From: RYN-230 sp963717125
GTDB taxonomy: Bacteria; Actinomycetota; Actinomycetes; Streptosporangiales; Streptosporangiaceae
DNA length: 64,000 bases
Reading direction: 5' to 3'
NCBI GenBank assembly: GCA_963717125.1
Contig: CAVQVG010000002.1
Coordinates: 124,001 to 188,000 of the forward strand
Position numbers and translations under genes: made by a program. The notes beneath the pieces are model-generated. The model had not been told where the DNA came from, ran no database searches, and worked only from the letters and a program-made list of their open reading frames with translations. This document shows, piece by piece, positions 58,846 to 64,000 of this stretch. How positions within the stretch are numbered: the stretch's first letter is position 1; the number at the start of each line of letters is the position of its first letter.

Positions 58846-58921
58846 TTTTCCACAGGAGTACGGATACTACCCCGCAGTTCGGGCGGCCCGCGCCAGGAAG
58901 TTACCCACAGTCTGTGGATCG
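58846..58921. promoter_or_regulatory. Cluster of DnaA-box-like sequences
   Basis: Three near-matches to TTATCCACA within 76 bases: TTTTCCACA and TTACCCACA on the forward strand (8/9 each) and TGTGGATCG on the reverse (7/9). The second and third abut as a perfect 13-base palindrome. This could mark a replication- or DnaA-related control site beside the ParA pair. There is no Rep gene and no AT-rich unwinding element, so an origin is not claimed. Confidence 0.4.
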
Positions 58922-59066
58922 CCACGGCTGGCCGGTTTTGCCGGCCGACCGGGCGATCTCCCCCCGGCGGGGTCGCCGAATTCGCTAAGTTGATCCTGCT
59001 CTGGATTGGTTCGTGGCGCTGGGAAATGGCCTATCCGTTCGGTGGCCAGCGGAAGGGGGCGCACGG

Positions 59067-59411
59067 GTGGACGCACCAGAGAGCCGTCACCTCGGCGACA
59101 CCGGGGATTTACCAGCCATTGTGTTCGCCCCTGCGCGGCCGGATATCCGCGCCGGCCACCGGGACGGCATGATCTTGGAAGTCCGCCGGGCCAGCGACGG
59201 CGGGCTGGCCCTGCCCGTGTTCAGCCGGCTGGACCTGCTGACCGCGGCGCTCGGGCCGGCCCAGCCCTGGGTGGCCCTGCCGCTGCATAACGTCCAGGCG
59301 ATTTTAGGCGGCACCGAAGTCGACCGGGTCCTGCTCGACCCCGACGCGGCGCCTGATACCCCGCGCTGGGATGCCGGCGATGTGGCGGAGCTGGAAAGGC
59401 GGCTGGGATGA
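59067..59411 (+). CDS. Small hypothetical protein, SseB/SAV_915-like
   Basis: 114 residues. The part LPAIVFAPARPD, LALPVFSRLDLLTAALG and WVALPLHNVQAILGGTEVDRVLLDP has the alternating strand/helix pattern of the SseB/SAV_915 proteins often found next to WXG100 genes in actinobacteria. GTG at 59067 is chosen because GGAAGGGGG lies seven bases upstream; an ATG at 59013 is open but lacks a site. The stop overlaps the next start, coupling it to the WXG100-like gene. Confidence 0.7.
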   Translation: MDAPESRHLGDTGDLPAIVFAPARPDIRAGHRDGMILEVRRASDGGLALPVFSRLDLLTAALGPAQPWVALPLHNVQAILGGTEVDRVLLDPDAAPDTPRWDAGDVAELERRLG

Positions 59412-59743
59412 TCGCGGCGGCAGACGGCGGCGGCGGCGCCGACGGGTTCCAGGTGGTGATGGCGGACCTGCTGGACGCGTCGGCCACATTCCACACCGAG
59501 GCGGGCACGCTCAAGGCGGTCGTCCCGGTGGACGGGCCGCCGTGCCCGGACGGCGGTGACGGGGCGCTGAACCAGAACCTGAAGGTGGTGCTGGAGATGA
59601 TCGGCACCCTGAACCTGCAGGCCTCCGGGGTCATCGACAGTGACTCGGCCAAGCTGAAGACGGCGCATGATCGCTACGCGAGCACCGAGACCAGCCTGAC
59701 CCGGCTGTGCACCGAGATCAGCGACCCGAGCAAGATCGGCTGA
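59408..59743 (+). CDS. WXG100-superfamily-like small helical protein
   Basis: 111 residues, two long helices with a Gly/Pro turn (VVPVDGPPCPDGGDGALNQN near residue 38). It has the size and helical-hairpin shape of ESAT-6/WXG100 partners but no tryptophan at all, so no WXG motif. C-terminal half LKTAHDRYASTETSLTRL is amphipathic. It overlaps the upstream gene by four bases and is ten bases before the large WXG-type protein, whose secretion partner or chaperone it may be. Confidence 0.7.
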   Translation: MIAAADGGGGADGFQVVMADLLDASATFHTEAGTLKAVVPVDGPPCPDGGDGALNQNLKVVLEMIGTLNLQASGVIDSDSAKLKTAHDRYASTETSLTRLCTEISDPSKIG

Positions 59744-59753
59744 GGGGGCGACG

Positions 59754-61121
59754 ATGGCACCCGGCACCGGGCTGGCTGGCAAGGCACCCACGCGGCTGAT
59801 GCCGTTCGCCTACGACTGGGTCGGCGGCGACATCCACGGCCTGTCCAGCCTGGCGGGCACGCTGTACGGCTACCCGCCGAGGATGGCCGACGTGGTGACC
59901 GCGCTGGACAAGAAGGTCAGCCAGATCGTCGGCGACGCGGGCTGGCAGGGGTCGGCGGCTACGTCGTTCAGCAGCCACTGGGAGCTGGCTGCGGCCGAGA
60001 CCAACGCGGTCGGCCTGACCATCATCGACGCGGGCGACATCGTCAACCAGCTCGCGGTGGACCTGGCCAAGATCGAGAATGCCCTGGAGTCGGCGGCCGA
60101 TCAGGCCGCCGCGCACGGGGTCACCGTCGGCAGCAATGGCCAGCCGCCGCAGGCCTGCTACGCCAACGCCACCCAGGAGGACTGGCGCCTGGGCTACGGC
60201 TCGTTCTACCAGCAGTGCCTGGCCTCCGCGCAGGACACAAGGGTGCAGGCGGCCGGTGCGCTGCAGAGCCTGTACGGCGTGATGAGCGGCCAGGGCGGCT
60301 CCGATGTGCCGGGCAAGGTCGGCGAGGGCTCGACGGTCGCCGACTATCTCGCTGATCTGCTGGCCACGCCGTCCGCGTACGCCGGCCAGGTCGCCGACAA
60401 GGTCACCTCGCTGACCGAGGCGGCCAACAAGGCCAAGCAGGCCTGGCTGACGGCGCAGGCCGCAGCCCGGCAGGCCGACGGCCGGTTCGGCGTCATGCCG
60501 GACGACGTCAAGCAGGGGCTGAAGGACGCCCGCACCCGGCTGGCCTCGGCGCAGGACGACCTGACCGTGGCGCAGAGCCACGAGAACGCGTTCACCAAGG
60601 TGTTCGACACCCGGGCGTCGGACTTGCCCGGGCTGGGCAAGCTGGCCGACGGCCTGGCCGACGACAGCATCCTGCTCAAGGCGCTGGACGTTCCGGTGGT
60701 CAACGTGCTGGCCGGCGGCGTCAGCACCTGGGTTAACGCTAGCCAGGACGAGCAGCACGGCGTGCCCGGCTGGCTGGCCTACCCGCTGGAGACCGGCAAC
60801 ACGATCGGCACCCTGGCGGCCGGCACCGCGGTGGCCGGCGTCGTCGGCGGCGCGGTGGCCGGTCTGTCGGTGGCTGGCGCGCCGGTGCTCGGCGTCGCGG
60901 CCGGGGTGGCGGTCGGCGGCGTCGTCGCCTACGGTGTGGGCGACTATGTGCACAACTACATCGAGGACTTCGGCCAGCAGTGGCATCAGCACGGCGCGCT
61001 CGGCATCGTCACCGACTTCGGCGCCGCCGGGGTGGGCACCTGGGACGACACCAAGCAACTCGTGGGCGACATCGGCGGGGCGGCCACGGGCGTGTGGCAC
61101 GGCATCACGTCGCTGTTCTGA
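59754..61121 (+). CDS. Large WXG-domain protein, possible type VII secretion substrate or effector
   Basis: 455 residues with three parts. An N-terminal helical hairpin carries the WXG motif Trp64-Gln-Gly66 (DAGWQGSAATSF). A long coiled-coil-like helical middle (about 200-320: VTSLTEAANKAKQAWLTAQ, ARTRLASAQDDLTVAQSHENAF) follows. The C-terminus has a glycine-zipper hydrophobic region (about 350-410: GTAVAGVVGGAVAGLSVAG) ending with HNYIEDFGQQWHQHGALG. This resembles LXG-type effectors, in which a secretion domain precedes a variable toxic end, here possibly membrane-inserting. No enzymatic toxin motif is visible. ATG after GAGGGGGCGACG. No Ecc secretion genes lie in the window. Confidence 0.72.
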   Translation: MAPGTGLAGKAPTRLMPFAYDWVGGDIHGLSSLAGTLYGYPPRMADVVTALDKKVSQIVGDAGWQGSAATSFSSHWELAAAETNAVGLTIIDAGDIVNQLAVDLAKIENALESAADQAAAHGVTVGSNGQPPQACYANATQEDWRLGYGSFYQQCLASAQDTRVQAAGALQSLYGVMSGQGGSDVPGKVGEGSTVADYLADLLATPSAYAGQVADKVTSLTEAANKAKQAWLTAQAAARQADGRFGVMPDDVKQGLKDARTRLASAQDDLTVAQSHENAFTKVFDTRASDLPGLGKLADGLADDSILLKALDVPVVNVLAGGVSTWVNASQDEQHGVPGWLAYPLETGNTIGTLAAGTAVAGVVGGAVAGLSVAGAPVLGVAAGVAVGGVVAYGVGDYVHNYIEDFGQQWHQHGALGIVTDFGAAGVGTWDDTKQLVGDIGGAATGVWHGITSLF

Positions 61122-61154
61122 GCGGGCTGCCCGCACACCCCCTGGAGGCAGGCC

Positions 61155-61946
61155 ATGCCGCTTTTCGACCGTACTGACCGCACTGGGAGCAAGCTCTCGG
61201 TCGGCCCGACGCTGCTGCTGGCGGCCGACCCAGGCGACGCGCTGGTCGACGCGGCCCGCCGGTACGACCCGCAGCTGCGCGCCTGGCACGGCCGGCTGGT
61301 GTTCGGCAACGGCGTACTGCTCTTCGGGCCGGTCACCATCACGCCCAAGCTCATCGAGCAGGCCGGGCTGCCGGCCAGCGCCGCCGTGGCCTGGTACGCG
61401 GCCGCGGCGCTGCAGCGGCACAGCGAGCGCCGCCCCGACGAGAGCAAGCGCGCCGACGGGGAGTCGCTGGTGCTCGGCCTGGCCGCGCGGCTCGGCGGGT
61501 CGGTGCACCCGTGGCCGCCGCTGCAGCGGCCGGCCCTGGCCGCCTCGGTATACAGCGAGCGGCCGCTCGCCCCGGACGAGGTGGTCCGGGTGCTCCGGCC
61601 CTACGCGGGCGACGATGTCGGCGTCGAGGACGCCAAGGACGATACGTACGCGATCAGCGGCAAGCACGCGGTGTTCTACACCGCCTACTGGTCACCCCGG
61701 CTCTACACCGCGGCGATCGAGCCGCCCGCGCTCGGTGCCATGCGCAAGGGCCCGTTGCATCACTGGGATCTGAACACCGGCATCCACGCCGGTGCGGCTC
61801 ACCAGCAGCTGCGGCAGAAGGTGGCCAGCGGCGCCCTCGCGCTGGCCATGGCGGCCGGGGGCGTGGCCGTCGATATGTGCGGATTCCGGTTCGAGGCGCC
61901 GGAGGAACTGCGCCCGGTCGGCGACCCGGCGTCCCACGGGGACTGA
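61155..61946 (+). CDS. Hypothetical protein downstream of the WXG-domain gene
   Basis: 263 residues, family not recognised. Soluble alpha/beta composition, with conserved-looking segments LLLAADPGDALVDAARRYDP, VAWYAAAALQRHSERRPDES and YAISGKHAVFYTAYWSPRLYTA. One hydrophobic stretch, VASGALALAMAAGGVAVDMCGF, near residue 230 could be a buried helix. ATG with GGAGG 11 bases upstream, 33 bases after the WXG-domain gene. By position it could be an immunity or accessory protein for that product, without direct evidence. Confidence 0.68.
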   Translation: MPLFDRTDRTGSKLSVGPTLLLAADPGDALVDAARRYDPQLRAWHGRLVFGNGVLLFGPVTITPKLIEQAGLPASAAVAWYAAAALQRHSERRPDESKRADGESLVLGLAARLGGSVHPWPPLQRPALAASVYSERPLAPDEVVRVLRPYAGDDVGVEDAKDDTYAISGKHAVFYTAYWSPRLYTAAIEPPALGAMRKGPLHHWDLNTGIHAGAAHQQLRQKVASGALALAMAAGGVAVDMCGFRFEAPEELRPVGDPASHGD

Positions 61947-62067
61947 GCACTGGGGGCCGGATCCGGTGCCTTCTCAGCTCAGGCGCCCCAGGTTATCGTC
62001 AACTATCGGCGCGTCCACCAGGCGAAACGTGGGCTGCGGGCCGTACTCGACATATGTAGGGGGCGCA

Positions 62068-62678
62068 GTGACGCAGCAGATCGCCGCGGTTCCGGCGGGC
62101 CCGGACAGCCAGCCAGCGCCGGGCCGGCCCAGCTTCGAGATCATCCCGCGGCGCGGCCTGATGGCCGTGGCCGTGGTGCTGGCTGGGCTGGTCGCGGTCG
62201 TCGCGGCCGACTCGTCCTGGGGGGTGGACTTCTTCCACGTCGTGGGCGGCGGTATCTGGACCGTGCTCGATCTGTTCCTCGGCTTCGTGCTCGGGCCGAT
62301 CCTGGCCCGGCTGTCCATCCCGGCGCGGATCGAGGTCACCACCCGGCTGATGCCCAAGATGCTGCTCATCATGCCGACCGTGGTCGTCTGTACCCTGGCG
62401 GCCGGCTGGCAACTGGCTCTGCAGACCGGGGACATCCAGACCTCGTACCCGGACCATGGCTGGGTCGTCGCGTCGATGATCGTCGTCGCCGTGATGGCGG
62501 TGGTGGCCCTCGGTATTCTCGAGCGGCCAACCTGGCCGTGCTGTTCGAGCTGAAGAAACCGCAGCCGGACGGTCAGGTGATCGCCCGGTTGATGCGCCGG
62601 TTCTTCTACTCGGCAGGTGTCACCGGCGCCCTGCAGGTGGCCACCCTGCTGATCATGACCAGGCTGGCCACGGCATGA
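62068..62678 (+). CDS. Multi-spanning membrane protein, frameshifted in this sequence
   Basis: From the GTG at 62068 (AGGGGG seven bases upstream) the frame gives a membrane protein with four hydrophobic helices (about 35-50, 56-80, 100-122, 134-153) but ends abruptly at 62553 with ERPTWPCCSS. One base missing near 62523 explains it: with gagcgggccaac the frame continues ERANLAVLFELKKPQPDG, a fifth helix and the stop at 62676-62678, which overlaps the next ATG. The repaired length is 203 residues. Family not identified with confidence (DUF2269/CopD-like small membrane proteins are similar in style). Possibly co-transcribed with the next membrane protein. Confidence 0.72.
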
Positions 62679-63187
62679 CCGGGGACGTGTCCCGGGCCGC
62701 GGCGGCCGACAGCATCCAGGCCAGTGGCAGCCAGGCCGGCAGCCAGGCCGGGCGCAGGCTGCCGCCGGTGGACGTGCTGGCCGTGGTCTCGGTGGCGCTG
62801 ATGCTGATCGGCGGCGTCTACCTGGCGGCGCACCTGCCCGGACATCCCGGCCTGGCCGTGCCGGTGGCCACGGTGGCCGCGGGCGCGCTGCTGACCGCGG
62901 TGGACCTGGCCCTGCTCAGCCGGGTCCGGCCGTTCGCCTGGCCGGTGTTCTTCCTGGTCTTCCGCTGGGCACTGGTTGCCTACCTGGTCATCGCCGGGCT
63001 GCTGGGCTTTGTCTTCGTCCGTGACCACACCCCAGCGGCGACGCTGGCCGTGCTGGTGGCCACGCTCGCGGTGTTCGCCGTGGACGTCCCGCTCATCCTG
63101 GCCTTCACCGTGGCCCGGTATGCCCGCCCACCCGGCCTGGATCAGTCGCACGAGGACGTCAATCTGCGGGCGGTCAGGCCCAGCTGA
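62675..63187 (+). CDS. Four-helix membrane protein of unknown function
   Basis: 170 residues with a polar Ala/Ser/Gln start containing a SQAGSQAG duplication, then four hydrophobic helices (about 32-51, 62-84, 89-113, 120-142). Short charged loops join them, and the tail is cytoplasmic-looking. The ATG overlaps the corrected stop of the preceding membrane-protein gene. No motif indicates function. It is convergent with the Clp-N gene, nine bases away. Confidence 0.72.
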   Translation: MTGDVSRAAAADSIQASGSQAGSQAGRRLPPVDVLAVVSVALMLIGGVYLAAHLPGHPGLAVPVATVAAGALLTAVDLALLSRVRPFAWPVFFLVFRWALVAYLVIAGLLGFVFVRDHTPAATLAVLVATLAVFAVDVPLILAFTVARYARPPGLDQSHEDVNLRAVRPS

Positions 63188-63195
63188 GCCCTGGG

Positions 63196-63648
63196 TCAGG
63201 CGGCGCCGTCCTGGGTGTCGGCCCGGAGCTGGAACACCTGCTGGCGGACCCGGCTCAGGTCCGCGCCCAGCGTGACGACGACCTGCGCGGCCACGTTCCG
63301 GCCCTCGCGGATCAGGCCGAGCAGCAGATGCTCGGTGCCGACCCGGCCGTGCCCCATCTGCATGGCCTCCCGCTGGGCCAGGTCCAGCACCCGGCGTGCC
63401 CGCGGCGTGTACGGGATGTGCTCCGGCGGTTCGCTCCGGCCCCGGCCGAGAATGTCTTCCACCTGCTCGCGCACGGCGGCCACGTTGATGCCCAGCGAGC
63501 TGAGTGTCTCGGCGGCCAGCCCGTCGCGGTCGCGGATGAGCCCGAGCAGGATGTGCTCGGTGCCAGCGTGATCGTGGCTGAGCCTCCTGGCCTCCTGCTG
63601 GGCCAGTGCCAGCGCCCGCAGCCCCCGCTCGGTGAACCGGTCGAACAT
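63196..63648 (-). CDS. Stand-alone Clp N-terminal-domain protein
   Basis: 150 residues made of two Clp_N repeats: MFDRFTERGLRALALAQQEA with GTEHILLGLIRD (about 1-70) and IPYTPRARRVLDLAQREAMQMG with VGTEHLLLGLIRE (about 78-145). These match the ClpC N-domain, which binds adaptors and substrates, but no AAA+ module follows. Such proteins are thought to act as ClpC-related adaptors or stress factors. ATG at 63648. The upstream region has a pair of AT-rich direct repeats that may control it. Confidence 0.9.
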   Translation of the reverse strand: MFDRFTERGLRALALAQQEARRLSHDHAGTEHILLGLIRDRDGLAAETLSSLGINVAAVREQVEDILGRGRSEPPEHIPYTPRARRVLDLAQREAMQMGHGRVGTEHLLLGLIREGRNVAAQVVVTLGADLSRVRQQVFQLRADTQDGAA

Positions 63649-63700
63649 GATCCGCGCCGCCTTTCGATCCCCGTGAACCTGGGCGTGTGGGCCCTGGTAT

Positions 63701-63740
63701 CAAGATACATCTCGTTCGCGGATAAGCAAGATATATCGCG
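63701..63740 (-). promoter_or_regulatory. AT-rich direct repeats between the Clp-N gene and a microprotein gene
   Basis: CAAGATACATCTCG (63701-63714) and CAAGATATATCGCG (63727-63740) agree at 12 of 14 bases with a 26-base period; the second contains the palindrome GATATATC. They are strikingly AT-rich for this genome and lie 53-92 bases upstream of the Clp-N start. The motif resembles boxes bound by PadR-type winged-helix repressors, but the regulator is a guess. Confidence 0.5.
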
Positions 63741-63760
63741 AGTGATCTGGGGCGGCGCGG

Positions 63761-63862
63761 TCACATGTTCCGCATCCGCAGGTAGCGGCGGATGTCGTCC
63801 TGCGAGCTCACCAGGACGGCGCCGACCACTGCCACCGACGCCAGGAGCAACAGCTTCTTCAC
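63761..63862 (-). CDS. 33-residue microprotein, DUF6893-like
   Basis: A short reverse-strand gene: GTG start at 63862, GAGGAGG site eight bases upstream, and a product with a Lys-Lys-Leu start, one hydrophobic helix (LLLLASVAVVGAVLV) and a charged end, DDIRRYLRMRNM. The hydrophobic helix followed by DIRRYLR is the pattern of the DUF6893 family of small actinobacterial proteins, whose function is unknown. It lies about 110 bases upstream of the Clp-N gene on the same strand. Confidence 0.7.
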   Translation of the reverse strand: MKKLLLLASVAVVGAVLVSSQDDIRRYLRMRNM

Positions 63863-64000
63863 GTCCGAACCTCCTCTCGCGGGTCGGGGCAGCACGTCCC
63901 TCCGGTCCACCGGCTGCCCACCGCTGGAATGTCCGGCCGTTCGGTGCCATCAGGATCCCTGCCCGCTCTGGCCTCGCGCTACCCTCCGCTGGACCCGGTG
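63863..64000. other. Right edge of the window, nothing assigned
   Basis: Apart from the GAGGAGG ribosome site of the microprotein gene, these 138 bases contain no supported gene, repeat or hairpin. It may be the promoter region of that gene or the start of another feature cut by the window edge. Confidence 0.5.

Larger units (their letters stand above)
58753..59066. other. Gene-free 314-base region with operator- and DnaA-box-like sites
   Basis: No coding sequence is credible here. Tandem CTTACGG words (58771-58777 and 58779-58785) lie just upstream of parA. Further right are TTTTCCACA (58846-58854) and TTACCCACA (58901-58909), each one base from the DnaA box TTATCCACA, and a reverse-strand TGTGGATCG (58913-58921) two bases off. 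The last two form the palindrome CCACAGTCTGTGG (58905-58917). Confidence 0.5.

Noticed and set aside
58846..58921. A replication origin.
   Set aside because: DnaA-box-like words and a ParA gene are present, but no dnaA, dnaN, rep gene, AT-rich unwinding element or iteron series is seen, and the boxes are imperfect.

Overview
This is a high-GC, densely packed chromosomal segment from a filament-type or soil actinomycete. The evidence is frequent GTG starts, ATGA/GTGA gene overlaps, a menaquinone-linked 14-subunit complex I operon, a Streptomyces-type Rex operator and WXG100-type proteins. Streptosporangiales or a close relative is my guess, but the sequence alone does not fix the family. No tRNA, rRNA, CRISPR array or insertion sequence was recognised.

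Layout. (1) 1-708: the end of a probable rplY gene, then pth. (2) 807-22546: a cell-surface glycopolymer locus. It has dTDP-rhamnose genes (rmlA, rmlB, a frameshifted rmlD, rmlC), a UDP-ManNAc/ManNAcA-type module (WecB-like epimerase, UDP-sugar dehydrogenase, TagA/WecG-like transferase), several GT2 glycosyltransferases, a methyltransferase, a Wzy-like polymerase, two divergent Wzz-like chain-length proteins, a double-length Wzx-like flippase, a beta-helix lipoprotein and a polyprenyl-phosphate sugar-1-phosphate transferase. Together these describe a Wzx/Wzy-dependent polymer containing rhamnose and probably an N-acetylmannosamine derivative. (3) 22587-25641: cysQ-cysD-cysN, sulfate activation and PAP(S) turnover, directly behind the polymer locus. 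(4) 25698-27944: an S9 serine peptidase with a repeat-rich insertion. (5) 27974-47092: the respiratory block: menG/ubiE, a geranylgeranyl-reductase-type flavoprotein, nuoA to nuoN, and a long-chain polyprenyl diphosphate synthase. A clear Rex operator lies in front of the reductase/nuo operon. (6) 47123-54145: a complete branched-chain-amino-acid-type ABC transporter (livM, livH, livF, livG, binding protein) divergent from a PrpF/oxalomesaconate-tautomerase-like gene and a FadR-type GntR regulator, which suggests uptake and use of an organic acid. (7) 54249-64000: an accessory-looking region with a MinD-like ATPase ending in PAD pentapeptide repeats, a GT1 glycosyltransferase, a ParA plus small partner pair, DnaA-box-like sites, a cassette of WXG100-related proteins with a possible type VII effector, small membrane proteins, a stand-alone Clp N-domain protein and a 33-residue microprotein.

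A recurring feature is the single-base frameshift signature: rmlD, the flippase (three), the MinD-like ATPase and a membrane protein at 62.5 kb. In each case the natural continuation sits in an adjacent frame. Taken together they look more like assembly or sequencing indels than gene decay, and protein lengths there should be read with that in mind. Two further oddities are not frameshifts: a lost Walker A serine in LivF and a gap of about 70 residues in the PrpF-like enzyme.
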